Assembly (NCBI RefSeq): GCF_029784155.1
Contig: NC_073691.1
Location: forward strand, 128,526,714 to 128,590,713
Direction of reading: 5' to 3'
DNA length: 64,000 nucleotides
Source: Uranotaenia lowii
Lineage: Eukaryota; Arthropoda; Insecta; Diptera; Culicidae
In this document: positions 22,489 through 33,688 of the stretch, one piece after another
How positions within the stretch are numbered: position 1 is the first letter of the stretch
Layout: every line of letters begins with the position of its first letter
Translations under genes and position numbers: made by a program
Notes under the pieces: model-generated
Told to the model about the DNA's origin: nothing
Databases searched by the model: none
What the model saw: only the letters and a program-made list of their open reading frames with translations

Positions 22489-22765
22489 TTTCACTCGGGT
22501 CATGACAACCGTTCTCCAACTTCTCGGGCATCCCACATTCGCCAGATCACGCTCCACTTGATCTAACCACCTCGCTCGTTGCGCCCCTGCTCGTTCCTAC
22601 AGCCAGCGAACACCTGTTTTGCAGGACAGTTCGCAGGTTTTCTCGCAACATGTCATGCCCAGCGTATCCGTCCAGCCTTTGCCACCTTCTGGATACTGGG
22701 TTCGCCGTAGATTCGCGCGAGCTCATGGTTCATCCTCCGCCTCCACATTCCGTTCTCCTGATATT
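22489..22765 (-). pseudogene. RTE-type LINE C-terminal fragment
   Basis: Minus-strand reading gives RRRMNHELARIYGEPSIQ, AGRIRWA then HVARKPANCPAKQVF (a Gly codon of the usual WAGHVAR has become TGA), and ARWLDQVERDLANVGC. These are the conserved C-terminal blocks of RTE-clade retrotransposons common in dipterans. The 5' remainder is absent. The same family recurs at 52128-52440, where the sequence aatctacggc(a/g)aacccag is shared. Confidence 0.75.
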
Positions 22766-22958
22766 ATGGAGAGCTTTGTTTAAACTAAATATAAGGGTGA
22801 TTCATTGTTTGCTGTTGATTATTTTCAGGTACGAAATGTACCAATACAGAATCATCAGATTTGATTTTAACGCATATTTTATATGCTTGAAAATTGCTTT
22901 CAAATATGCTTTTAAAACTGCTCAACAGTTGATTTGGAAATCGAAATAATGGGGCTTA

Positions 22959-23706
22959 TTCTGCGAGTCTTTGATTGGGTCTATTGACACAAAATCTTAT
23001 CCACTATTAAAGAATGGGGAATCCTCGGCAGAATGGGACTCCTCATACAAAGCTTCTTATCTGAACGGAAAGCCAGAGTCATCATTGATGGCAAATTATT
23101 CTCGTCCAGAGTCATCGGAAACGGCGAACTACAGGGGCCAGTCATTGCCCCAATACTGTTCCTGAATGGAATGCAATCGCTTTTTGAAAATGTCCCAGAA
23201 AACAACAAAATCGTGATTTATGCCGACGACATCACAATCTTTTCTATCTCTCCATATTCTCTGCTTACTAGAAAACGTCTTGAAACCACTGTGCCCCTAC
23301 TATGTGTTTTAACTTTGCCCCCGACAAGTCTAACCTAATGCACTTTAGCCACAAGAAGAGAAGACTGAACAGACTGCCTCGGCCTCGTGATGGACAGCAA
23401 GACCATTTCCCTTGTCCACGGAGCTCGCATCTTGGGCGTCTGGGTGGACGATCGTCTTAGATTCGCACGTCACTGTAACAGAGTCCGTCAAGCATCCTTT
23501 CCTAAACTTAACATTCCCAGAAAGGTGTGCAGTGCCAGTGGCGCTGGATCCCGCGCGTTGTTGTTTCAATTTCTCCACGGATGGCTTTTGCCAACAATGC
23601 TTCACGGTTTCGACATGTTCAGTGTGGGAGGTGATCATATTGTCTTGAAAGTCTTGAATCAGTATACAACCAAGCTTTCGTATAATGAGAAGTACTTTCA
23701 GAGGTA
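22959..23706 (+). pseudogene. I-type LINE reverse transcriptase, partial
   Basis: Begins in RT motif A (VFDWVY, a stop, then HKILSTIKEWGI), continues MGLLIQSFLSERKARVIIDG and LQGPVIAPILF. The catalytic YADDITIF box follows at about 23220. After a frameshift come SKTISLVHGARILGVWVDDR (thumb entry) and the region ending LHGWLLPTMLHGFD. Frame changes at about 23340 and 23390. Confidence 0.75.
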
Positions 23707-23934
23707 GTCTTATCCTGTCCTTCAGGGCCGAAAGTGGACAGATTCGAATATATCCTCTGAAAAAACTTATCTACCAAAGCTATCCGTTGGTTGTCCTATG
23801 GTCGGGACCCTGATGACCCCGCCCTGAACCCAGATCCCGCAAATTTAACTCCCCGATCCCGCAGGTTGACTTAAGCCTTCATTCCAAAATACGCCGGAGG
23901 TAGCTCCGCAGTTGCCCGGTCATTTTTCTATCAT

Positions 23935-24190
23935 CGAGAAAGTATAAACATCTTCCTAAATTTTACACCGACGGTCCAAAAACCACTGATGGTCGTGTGA
24001 AATGTGGTGTCTTCAGTAACAACGTTAGCGTAGCACTTGCCTTACCGCCTTAAGAGCTCTGTATTCAGCTCACAGGCTTTTGCCATCTTGAGAGCTGCAC
24101 AAGACCTTTGCCCCTCTAAGATCTGTCATTTATTTCCGATTCGGCCAGTGCATTGAAGGCTGCTCTGGCTGGAAATTTAAAACATCCATG
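23935..24190 (+). pseudogene. LINE RNase H domain remnant
   Basis: FYTDGPKTTDGRVKCGVFS matches the first RNase H strand with its catalytic Asp (TDGS in functional copies). After frameshifts come SSQAFAILRAAQDL and FISDSASALKAALAG, the second and third acidic positions. The final segment is lost where the foldback begins. Confidence 0.65.
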
Positions 24191-24302
24191 GATAAGCGAC
24201 CTATATCCCATATGATAAAGAACTGAGAGAGATAAAGAAATGGACCGCAACTTGGACCAACCCAAAGCCTTTCCTCGAATGAAGGTTGAGCCGTTAGACT
24301 GA

Positions 24303-25030
24303 GCCTTAAAAGTTTCGCGTTGGTCCAAAACTCATCCATGATTTTTTGCAGAATTTTTAAGTTACGTTTACATGAGTAAATTTGAACTTTTAAGTTTGTA
24401 TGGGAAAATTGAATATTTTGTACTGAAAAATCAACATCATTTTGGTTTCTTCTGTGGAACCAAGTCAGCTGATACTTTTTAAGCCAATTTTTAAATTCTG
24501 GAAAGGAAATTTTCCGCTGAACAACTTTGTCGAAGGCGGTATCTTCGTACCTTATTAGACAAAAAAAGTTATTAGCTTTTCGCATTGATAAACAATAAAT
24601 TCAATTGACATCACTGCTGAAGCCTCGCGAGGTATTGCATAACTACTTTTCATGCAATACTTCGCGAGGCTCCAGCAGTGATGTCAATTGAATTTATTGT
24701 TTATCAATGCCAAAAGACATACCTCAGTTAAACAGCTAATAACTTTTTTGCCTAATTAGATACGAAGCTACGGTCTTCGACAAAGTTGTTCAGCGCAAAA
24801 TTTCCTTTCCAGAATTTATAAATTGGCTCAAAAAGCATCAGCAAGCTCGGTTCCACAGAAGAAACAAAAGTGATATTGATTTTTCAATACAAAATATTCA
24901 ATTTTTCCATACAAACTTAAAGTTAAAATTTACTCATGTAAACGTTACTTAAAAATTCTTCAAAAAATCATGCTTTTAAGACCCCAGGGTTTGAGAAAAT
25001 CTAAAATGACCCCAAATCGATTCAGTCTAT
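24303..25030. repeat. Foldback: ~340-bp inverted repeat with 11-bp loop
   Basis: Arms pair around 24641-24651. Adjacent to the loop, caattgacatcactgctg on the left (about 24603-24620) is the reverse complement of the right arm near 24672-24690; both continue through gcctcgcgaggtattgcat. Outward they still match (aaggaaattttccgctgaac versus its inverse), ending with tcatgattttttgcagaa-like sequence at both edges. Divergence between arms is moderate. The right edge carries 60 extra bases (aagaccccagggtttgag to agtctattg) whose inverse occurs at 25785-25860. Inserted in the LINE between RNase H and zinc finger. A transcript would form a long hairpin. Confidence 0.8.
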
Positions 25031-25254
25031 TGACCCATGGTCATCTGATGGGTAAAGAGGATCCTCCAGTTTGCCATGCCTGCAATGTACCAATAACCGT
25101 TAAGCACATATTAGTGCAGTGCCAAATCTACCAACAAGCACGAACAGACAGTGATCTCTCCAACAGTCTTCGGGAATTTCTTTCGAATGACCCAGACGAA
25201 GAGGGAAAAGTCATAAGTTTTCTCCGAAAAAGCAACCTTTTTGCTGAAATTTGA
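25030..25254 (+). pseudogene. LINE C-terminal zinc-finger region
   Basis: LTHGHLMGKEDPPVCHACNV followed by ITVKHILVQCQIY is the CCHC motif at the end of I-group ORF2. The frame ends LRKSNLFAEI at a normal-looking stop, and an A-rich tail follows. Confidence 0.75.
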
Positions 25255-25445
25255 AATCTATTCTGTCCTATCTTCTTTCCTATCTATCTATTACTTATTA
25301 TTTTACTTTCCTGAAACTTTTAAAAAAAAATACAAAATACAAAAAAAATATTACAAAAAAATAGTACAAATCACAATATACAAAAAAAAACACAAAAAAA
25401 AAAAACAAAAACCCAAACTACAAACCACGGAAGGAAAAGGGATGA

Positions 25446-25625
25446 AAAATGTACGTCTCGGTGGTCGAGTGGTTAGCGTGGTAAGACGGTAATCGCTGGT
25501 CTACTGATGACATGGGTTCGATTCCCATCTCGGTACTGGGTGTTAAATGTTAATCTTAAGTTGTCCGCGTCATTTATTCAGTCTGTGAGCCTAAATCGGC
25601 TAAGACGGTGTATGTCTTTTAAAAA
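25446..25625 (+). mobile_element. tRNA-like SINE
   Basis: A pol III box A (tggtcgagtgg, 25462-25472) and box B (ggttcgattcc, 25515-25525) lie 43 bp apart. The T-arm pairs atggg/cccat around ttcgatt. The acceptor ends do not pair and a non-tRNA tail (gggtgttaaatgttaatc through ggtgtatgtctttt) follows, so it is a tRNA-derived SINE or LINE-associated tail rather than a functional tRNA gene. It sits immediately after the A-rich end of the LINE remnant. Confidence 0.65.
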
Positions 25626-25779
25626 AATCTCGAAAAAAAATCAATGTTATGCTTGATTTTAACTCCATCAACATGAATCAGTGCTTAGGGTTTCGTAAAA
25701 CTGCAAATAGTCATTAATTCAGGGGTTAATTTTAAGGATTTCGGTGAAATTGAAAGATTTTCAATGTTAACTCTCCCTT

Positions 25780-25910
25780 TACTTGTAGTAACCAATAGAC
25801 TAAGTCGTTTTGTGGTCATTCCTGGATTTTTTAAACCCTGAGGTCTAAAAAGCTTCGCTTTGGCTCAAAACTCATCCATGATTTTTTGCAGAATTTTAAA
25901 GTAAACTTCA
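25780..25910 (-). repeat. Partial copy of the foldback arm
   Basis: tcatccatgattttttgcag repeats the left edge of the foldback at 24330, and the preceding aatagactaagtcg...ctgaggtct is the inverse of 24970-25035. So a family member lies here without its partner arm. Confidence 0.65.
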
Positions 25911-26989
25911 ACCTGTGCTTCAACAATCCAGACAACAAGAATTCAAATTTCAAGTTGAAATTCGCAAACCATATTGCAGAATTTAGAGTACAGAGTCTTC
26001 AATGTAGAATTCAAAGCCCATATAAATAATAATCGAGAATTTGCACTGAATTTTTTAGATTTGGCAGATAAAGATGAATGTTTAGAATATAATGGAATAA
26101 AATTTAAAAGAGAATGCGAGTTCGGATAATTCTAAATCCAATTTAATCCAATTTTTCTATCTGTTCGGATACTAGAACAATTGGGTGCGATTCCAACATT
26201 CCTAACAGTTTAGTTTTGTGACCGTCAATTTATTTTTTTATGAAATAAGAAACCCAAAAAAACGGATCCACCAGAACGGCAGCCTCAACCAATCTTCGGA
26301 AAGACTGATGGAAAACGATTTGTCTTGTTGGATCGGAAACACGCATCATCAACTACTCCTACTGGATGGAATTGACGGCTGTCCATTTTGGTTGGTCGGT
26401 TCATGGTTTTTTTTTCGGTTGTTAGGATACTGCTTCTAACCACGAAACGGAACGCCATCGATTCGGTAACACTTATTAAATATTTCATCAACATTTATTC
26501 CGCTACTACCTAGACTTCGATTATGGCAAAAGCAGCTCGGAAGATGAGTTACTTCCGAGCGCTGAAGCTTGACCGTAGCATCATGGACACACTGGACATC
26601 GTCGTACGTGTTCAGGTGAACTGAAACCTAGCGTAATCGACACAGGAGAGGGCGAAAAGAGATTGCCGAAGAGGTTACGCAAACGCCTACACATCGGGGG
26701 AGTTAAGTGCTTTAAGATTGGGTCCATACACGAAATGTGAAAAGTGAGAAGTGCTGCTGCTGATCAAAGATCGCTGCGTTGCGGCGAGAGCAGGTATAAA
26801 TAGTAACTTCACGGAAGAGCTGCGTGACGTGCCGCCCGGTGTGGCCTCGAGAACACACCTGAGATGAATTTCGGAATAGCTGCGCTAAAAAGAGTGCGAT
26901 GGTGCCAGTTGGAAAAGGAGAAGTAAAAAAAAAAAATCTTTTCGATTCAAGCGACGACGACAACGCGACGCCGATATCCCGAAACGTGT
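25911..26989. other. Non-coding stretch, no gene recognised
   Basis: Short frames near 26220-26440 and 26710-26990 have no recognisable domain. A possible TATA-like tataaata at about 26796 has no gene attached to it. Confidence 0.35.
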
Positions 26990-27049
26990 GAAACAAATTT
27001 TATTTGCAAAAGACACTCGTTTGTGTCTTTTGCAAATAAAATTTGTTTC
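26990..27049. repeat. Perfect 27-bp palindrome with 6-nt loop
   Basis: The left arm 26990-27016 (gaaacaaattttatttgc...gacac) is the exact reverse complement of 27023-27049; loop tcgttt. No mismatch in 27 pairs. Animal pre-miRNAs usually have bulges, so it is more likely a recent inverted duplication by template switching, or a transposon stem; small-RNA data would decide. Confidence 0.9.
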
Positions 27050-27233
27050 TCTCGCTGCCAATGGTAGGCACATCATATTATTGTACATGCACTAAAAATT
27101 TAGAAGACAAAAACCCGTATACTCTGTCCATACTTTTCCTAATTTCGATTGCCCAATTTTTTCAGGATTTCTCGAAAAAAAAAATTGTTGGAACAGAGTA
27201 TACCACAAGCTACGAAAAGTTCCTTCCCCTTTT

Positions 27234-27512
27234 TTGCGTTAGGGGAGAAGCTGGCTATATATAAAATACTGACTTTATCAAATATTACATCGAATATGTG
27301 TATAAAAGCTATAAATATTCACATGAGCAAGCATCTGTTTTCTATACATTGGAGTAATTTTTTTGTTGAAATCTCCTTCAGTTTTCGACGAAACTATTTT
27401 ATTATAACTGGTGTCTAAATTGCACCACAAACCGTGCGGGCTTAAATGCGCCTATCAATGTTTTAGGCTACATTACCTTATAGCGCATTTAGCCCGCCTC
27501 TTCTCTACAGGT
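27234..27512. mobile_element. Possible short TIR element (TTAGGGGAGA family)
   Basis: Left end gttaggggagaagctggc and right end, inverse, gcccgcctcttctctaca with gcgcatttagcccgc next to it. Near the right end, gcgggcttaaatgcgc (27436) also pairs with gcgcatttagcccgc (27482), giving a terminal hairpin. Related termini occur at about 28898 and 30018. No ORF; boundaries uncertain. Confidence 0.35.
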
Positions 27513-28897
27513 ATCTTGTGTCAAAATTTGCAGCGGTCTTCTGTGGCATATTTGACTTCCAGATGTGGGATGAGAGTATCCAATGTATCGTCGATAAGAT
27601 CTGACAATACAGTCAAAAATAATTTGTTTCCAAAGCGTTTATTTAAATTTCGAAAAATTTAGCTTGTTCCTTTACCACAGAAATAGGCAATTATTTAAAT
27701 AACCAGCTCGTTGTTTTAGAGCCACAAACAGAAGAGGTCGATCGATATCACATGAGATACAATAAACTATACTATGTCAGTGTCAAACCTATTTGCTTGA
27801 TGATTGCTTCATGAAAACACGAGCTTATCTATAGTAGAGTATCAATTCAATAAACATTGGAATATATAACTAACCATCCAACCATTTCGCCTATGCCGTG
27901 CAATTCCGAATTCTCAGAACTCATCGCGGGGTCATCGAATTTCAAAGCTTCTGCTGCTCGGCAAGAAAACAACACAGACAATTCTCAGAGGGTACAATAC
28001 TGTCCAGGGTTAAACACGCCATAACATCTAGGGTTCCGACTTTTCCCACGCCCTTTATCGCTGCCCTAACTAATCGAAGTTTTTTGTTAAATCAGCGGAA
28101 ATGCTGTCGATTTCGCTAGGAATGCCACCGCCTTAGTCTGCCTCAGTATCGAACAACAACAAAACCCCTCTAACAAGGCCAAGCACTCATCAACAATGCT
28201 CGAACAAATTGGAAAACATAAACACGAGACGATCGATCGACGAGTACTGGCTTGATGCGCGCTCACGTCAAATACCTAGGTATCTACTTGGCTAAGCCTT
28301 TGCCTTCGAATGCCGCGCGAATCGATGGATGGATTTTTCGGTTGGAGGTGAAGATGGCGCCCTTACACTTGACTCACTCTACAGTTCTACTTAAGCGCGT
28401 GTCTGTCTGCCGATAATCTTCTGGCTGCGTGTCGGATGAGTGGGTCGTTGGGACGGTTTCTAAAATAATGGTTGTTTTCTATTTGGACTTTCGCACCAAT
28501 GCAAAACGAAAATACACCACACTTGAAGCGGCACGGTGACGGCCCTAGATGGCGTTTTGGGTGCGATGGACCAAATGATGGAAATTTCCTCAAAGAGGAC
28601 TGAGTGCACGGAAAAGTAAACAAACAACGCTGCATGAGTGCTTGCGTCAAAAGAAAAACATAGAAGGTGAAAAAAAGAATGAAATTTTGCATTGGAGAAT
28701 CAAACAAAATATCTGTTAGAATGACTGAAACAAGTAGGCTGGATAGGCGAAAGTGTAGGCAAAACAACCCAATGCATGAGCCGACAGTCGCGAAGCGCAG
28801 TGGAAAACGCAGTGTCAGTAAGCATATTGGGTATACTTTTCCGCTTGGTTGACAACTAAATACGGAATTTGTGTATGAGCGCGCGTTATGATTCGTT
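27513..28897. other. Non-coding stretch, no gene seen
   Basis: No domain or RNA gene recognised. The minus-strand frame at 28387-28767 (126 codons) is rich in Phe/Leu and resembles no known family. Confidence 0.35.
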
Positions 28898-30020
28898 AGG
28901 GGGAAGTGTTCCTAAATGCTCCTATTGGGTAATATGCCCACCGCTGCAAAAAATAACTTTTTGCTCCCATATATTTTTTCGATGCATTTTGGGTCACTAA
29001 GCCCTGGTGTAAAACTTGAGATGATTTGGTTGATTCCTGAGTTAGCGCAACGTATCTCGATTTGACAAGTGTATTGGGAAAGCTTTCTCAATACAAGATG
29101 AATACGAATTTGATTGTTCTATAATCAGTGCACCATTTTAAGTAATAATTTTGCTAAAACAGTTGTTCTTCTGAGAGATTTGTCAGTACCAAACCGGTTC
29201 GAGTTATGAATTCTACTAGCAAACTGTAAATTTTCTAGTTTTTCACTATCAGTGTACATAAATACAGAGCACGTTGCCAATAAAAATATATATTTGGATT
29301 TGGTTTAATTTTCATAAATATACCTTTTTCTGTTAAACTTTTGCAAAAAATAACAAATTGGGAAAAATTTCAAAGCAAATTTTCGATGTTTCACATAGTT
29401 TGCAAAAGTTATTAAATCTTTGGATGAACGAAGTTGTTGAAATCGAATTCGCGTTAGGAATGTTTGAAATTATTGTAAAAGAATAATTTTAATTACGATT
29501 TTCAAATACATATGTATAAAAACTGTGCAATTTTACGTATGTAATTGTAATTGTTTTTTATTCAGTGACGGTAACCTTTTTTGTTTTTGAGGTCCTCGGA
29601 GCCAAAGGGGTAGAGTGAAAAATTGGTCGATAACCATGAAATATGGCATCCCTGGCTATTTATAATGCAAAAGAACTTGTGTTAAAATATCACCAAAATT
29701 TCAGCTTTGACGTATGTTTAACATCAGTTTCTACCATTTCTAATTAAATTATTAGAAAACATCGCATGTGGAACTGAGATATAGTTAAAAACATTAATTT
29801 GCGCATTTAGCCCACCCGGCTTTGAAAATCGGCTTTTTCAACTACTTTTATTATGAAATCATTTTCACAAAAACTCTAAGAGAATTTGACAGAAAAATTG
29901 CTCTACCGTGTTTAAAAAAGATGTCGACTATTGTCCGTATAGTTTTCAGACTCCTATCTATTGGAATTGGAGAAAATGAGTATTCTCCTTAGTATGCGCA
30001 TTTAGCCAGCCTCTCCCCTA
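28898..30020. mobile_element. Possible ~1.1-kb TIR element (TTAGGGGAGA family)
   Basis: Left end gttagggggaagtgttccta aligns imperfectly with the inverse of the right end (gcgcatttagccagcctctcccctaa, about 29995-30020). The motif gcgcatttagccc also occurs internally at 29802, so two nested copies are possible. AT-rich interior with no transposase. Confidence 0.35.
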
Positions 30021-31579
30021 ATTGCCATCGAACCGTCCACTTGAATCGCACTAAACAAATCGTCCCTACTAACCAGTCACAAGTAGCAGCAGAAGGTAGG
30101 CCTACATCGAATGTAGGGCACTTGGCGGTTGAAACAGCTGGTGACGTTTTCGCATTATTTAAATGTTTTTTTGCGCGACTGCGTTTTCGCGTCACTAGGT
30201 CATCAGGCTGACTAAGTTTTGTTATTTTCTAAAGAATAACTTAAGAATGATTGTGGATATCAGAGGCATGAAAGAGAAGAAAATTTCCGAACCGACGTTT
30301 TGGTACCGATACCGAACTCAAAGCAAATCTTGTACATGGGATTTGACGGATGCTTCAGGTTAAAAAAAAAATGTTTTTTTTTAGTTTTGAGGATTCAGAG
30401 ATTTTCGGAAATACCGACAACATTTAAAAAGTTTAATTCTACGATTTTTAAAAGCTTCAATGTATAGATTCATGTTAAACCATTCAAGAAAGCTTTTCAG
30501 TTTTTAAATATTGAAAATATTCGAAGAACTCATTTTACAACGTTGTTGAATACAAAGACTCAGGGCCGGATTTATTATTTATTAAGTCAAACTTTGTATA
30601 CTACAATACATAAAAATTAAGCGTGACAAAAGAAGAAATTGATATTTTTTCCAGCCTTATCCCATTAATTATTGTGAACAGGGATCAATGTAAAGATTAA
30701 TAGAATTGGATGGTGGAATTGAACACATTGATGACCAATAACAGCTCAAAAGTTATAGATTGGCCAATGAAATTGAATTGTATAAAACTGAAAACCTCAT
30801 ATTTAATTATCTAATCAATTTTCTAATTCCCCGTTTGATTTCCCCGACGCTTATCAAAGCCTTGAAATCGCAGCCTTATAACTCTGAATCAAAATAGGTA
30901 ACTTCTCTTTTTCTATGGAAATTCCAAGAATATGAAAATGATTGGTTCTTCAAAGCTGGAATTATGAAAATCGGTTGATTAGTTTTCAGAACTCAGTCCA
31001 AATAGTTATTCAGTTAAAAATAAAAATTCACTGTTCACTATATATTATTGAAGACTCTCAAAGACCCCCCCCCCTCTCCCCCACAAAAGACGGTTGGGAG
31101 CTCTTTGAAAAGTACTACAATTCTAGCACAAATATTACTTAAAGGCTAGTTGTATTTTCCAATCCAAAATGTAGGCTCATTATTGCATCCAAATACCAGT
31201 ACCACGTGCTCTGAATAGAAGAAGGAATAAAAACATTCGCCAAAATTTCGCTTTTCAAATTTTTAATTCTCGGCAAGCTTTGATTTGTTGGCCAGTGCAC
31301 GTGAACTCTGCTAGATGGTCGTATCTAATCAATGTGGTACAAAGAAGGTGATGAACAAACACGCACACTATTACAGAACTCGGTATTCAAAAAGTAAAAA
31401 GGTAAACAAAGCCTACGTCACTTGCCAGGATGTTTATGTTTCCTAGGCGGGAATCGTAAACAGCAGTTGGCAATTATTTTTTTCTCTAGTTTTCGCTGGT
31501 TAACAGCGATGATGGTTGTTTGGGTGAATATGCAACTGACTTCACGAATTGTCTTGGTTACAATGTTTACAAAAAAAAA
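30021..31579. other. AT-rich non-coding stretch
   Basis: No gene or transposon protein seen. A poly-C tract lies at 31067-31084. Confidence 0.4.
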
Positions 31580-31619
31580 CTTTTACTAACACTTAGCAAG
31601 GGATTTCCAATGCCACCTG

Positions 31620-32378
31620 CGATATGTATACAGGTTGGTATCTAATGCCTGGCCCACTATCCGCAGTAGTAATAGGAGGATACTGGTAAGTGTGACCACG
31701 TCAATCTTTCGGTACGGAGCAGCGGCCTGGAGACAGGCCCTGGAAAGACACTGTAACCTGCAACCACTAAGCAGTATTCAGCGGCTGATGAACCTGCGGG
31801 TTATCAGCGGATACCGCACCATGTCGTACGAAGCAGCCTGTGTAGTGGCGGGCATCATGCCCATCTCGGTTTTGCTAGAGGAGGATGTCTATTGCTACGA
31901 CAACAAAGACACGCCCAACGTACTAGATCTCGCCAATGAGGACTCGATGTCCAACTATCAGCAGCTGTGGGACAGCTCAGCGAGAGCAAGGTGAACCCAT
32001 CGTCTGGTTCCGCACATCGGGAACTTGATCGGAAGAAGACACGGTGAAGTGGACTTCCATATGATGCAATTCCTGACTGGTCATGGATGCTTCATGAAGT
32101 ACCACTACCGGTTTGGACATGTGGTTTCGCCATATTACCCGGATTGTGGGGACCTAGAGGAAAAACCCGAGCATGTGGTGTTTGTCAGTCCGAGGTTTGC
32201 GGCGGTACGTAGCTCCGTATTTGCCGCCTGCGGGACCGACACGACAGCAGACAACGTGGTACAGAGGATGTGTGCGGATTCCAACACTTGGCATTTGGTC
32301 AGCGATGGGTTCACCCGGATCATGACTGCCCTGCAGAGGAGCTGGAACCAACGGCAGTCCGCGAACGGTGTAAGATGA
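31620..32378 (+). pseudogene. R1-type ORF2 C-terminal region
   Basis: Conserved R1 blocks VTTSIFRYGAAAWRQAL, SIQRLMNLRVISGYRTMSYE and AACVVAGIMPISVLLEED. A single in-frame TGA at about 31992 replaces the Trp normally found before THRL(I/V)P. Then RRHGEVDFHMMQFLTGHGCF, KYHYRFGH and the zinc-finger region PDCGDLEEKPEHVVFVSPRF, in which two of the usual cysteines are Tyr and Ser. The frame ends at TGA 32376-32378. RT core and endonuclease are absent. Confidence 0.85.
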
Positions 32379-33270
32379 CTACATCGACGAGGAGCATCTG
32401 AGTAGTGTGCGTCCGATCCCTTTATCGAAGCTACAAAGATAAGACATCATCTTCTGCATAACGGAGGTCAGGGGTGCGCCGCGAACGTGTGTAGGATACT
32501 CCAATGTCGGAGGGGTATCCGAGTAGTGCCGCTTCCTAAGGGGGAAACTGCGGGGATAAGACTATAACTTCCTCGTAGCGGACCTCGAAGGAAGAGGGTT
32601 AAACACTGTCGGGGGATACCCACGGATAGAGAGGCTCTCGATGCCAGGCGAACCTCTCGAGCCGGTGTAGGATGTCGTCACCGTCGGGAAACATCCGAGT
32701 CGTAGCGTTCAAAGTCCCGAATGTGTGCCGTGGTAGGCGCGAGTTCAGGATAAGCTGCTCTCGATCTGGCACACGACGGGCAGAAAAATCCGCGGTCCGA
32801 AAATCCTAGAGTTTCCGGCCAAAGGGGATAAAGGAGACCGGACAACGGTCGAAGTAAACTGACGCCATCGACGGGGGGCTGTCGAGTAGTGTGCGTCCGA
32901 CCCCGCGGTTTGAAGTTACAAAGATAAGACAATACCTTCTGCGTAGCGGATGCCGTGGGTGCGCCGCGTTCGTGCGTAGGATGCTCCACCTTCGGGGAGT
33001 ATCCGAGTAGAGCGGTTCTCAACGACAGAAGCTGCGGGGATAAGACTTGACCTTCTTCGCAGTGGAAATCGTTGGGAAAGGGTTATTCCACGTTCGGGGA
33101 ATACCCACGGGTAGAGTGGCTCTCGACGCCGGGTGAGCCATTCAAGACGGAGTAGGATGACGTCTTCGTCGGGAATCATCCGAGTCGTTGCGTTAAGTCC
33201 CGCGTGTGTGCCGTGACAGGCGCGAGTCTAGGATAAGCTGCTCTCGATCTGGCACACGACGGGCAAGGTG
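32379..33270 (+). repeat. Two tandem ~484-bp units in R1 3' tail
   Basis: gagtagtgtgcgtccga occurs at about 32400 and 32884; in each unit it is followed in the same order by acaaagataagac, gtgcgccgcg, gtatccgagtag, ctgcggggataagac, aatacccacgg-type and gctgctctcgatctggcac. Each ends with cacacgacgggca. Divergence is about 15-20% by eye, so the duplication is not recent or belongs to the source element. Confidence 0.85.
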
Positions 33271-33688
33271 GCAAACCTCGAACCCTGAAGATAAGAGGTT
33301 TGGCTTCGAGTCGTTAGAGGAGAGGTCAGGTCTCAAACCTTCAGGCGGAGAGGTTTGTGTGGCAACCCCGAGTCTTTATGATAAGGGGTCGGGTCTCGAG
33401 TCGTAAGAGGAGGGATCAGGCCCCTTTCCAACAAGAGGAGGGGTATAAGTGGTCACCTCGAGTCATTACGAGGAGAGGTCAGATTTCGAGTCGTTAGAGG
33501 AGAGATCGGGCCTTGAATCGTGCAGAGGAGAGGTAAACCTCGAGTCGATGCGAGGAGGGGTCGGATCTCAAGTCGTTAGAGGAGAGATCAGGCCTCAAGT
33601 CGCGAAGAGGAGAGGTTTGTGTGGGAATCTCGAGTCATTGCGAGGAGATGTCGGTTCTCAAGTCGTTAGAGGAGAGTTCTGGCGTCCC
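33270..33688 (+). repeat. TCGAGTCGTTAGAGGAGAGG minisatellite
   Basis: Repeated motifs tcgagtcgttagaggagag, tcgagtcattacgaggagag and tcaagtcgcgaagaggagag recur about every 33 bp or its multiples over 400 bp. It is directly downstream of the 484-bp units and ends abruptly at gagttctggcgtccc. I interpret it as the terminal part of the R1 tail. Confidence 0.75.

Larger units (their letters stand above)
22959..25254 (+). mobile_element. I-type non-LTR retrotransposon remnant, split by a foldback
   Basis: Three segments in the proper order on the plus strand: RT (22959-23706), RNase H (23935-24190) and a C-terminal zinc-finger region (25030-25254), followed by an A-rich tail at 25320-25430. RT plus RNase H plus C-terminal CCHC places it in the I/R1/LOA group, most like I. 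Frameshifts and stops are frequent, and the piece between RNase H and the finger has been replaced by a foldback repeat. The 5' half (ORF1, endonuclease) is missing. Confidence 0.75.

Noticed and set aside
22826..22840. Plus-strand recursive-splice site (attattttcag/gtacga)
   Set aside because: Weaker donor (GTACGA), poor pyrimidine tract, and it lies at the edge of transposon fragments on the strand opposite to the host exon.
25446..25540. Functional tRNA gene
   Set aside because: Box A and box B are present, but the acceptor stem does not pair and a SINE-like tail follows.
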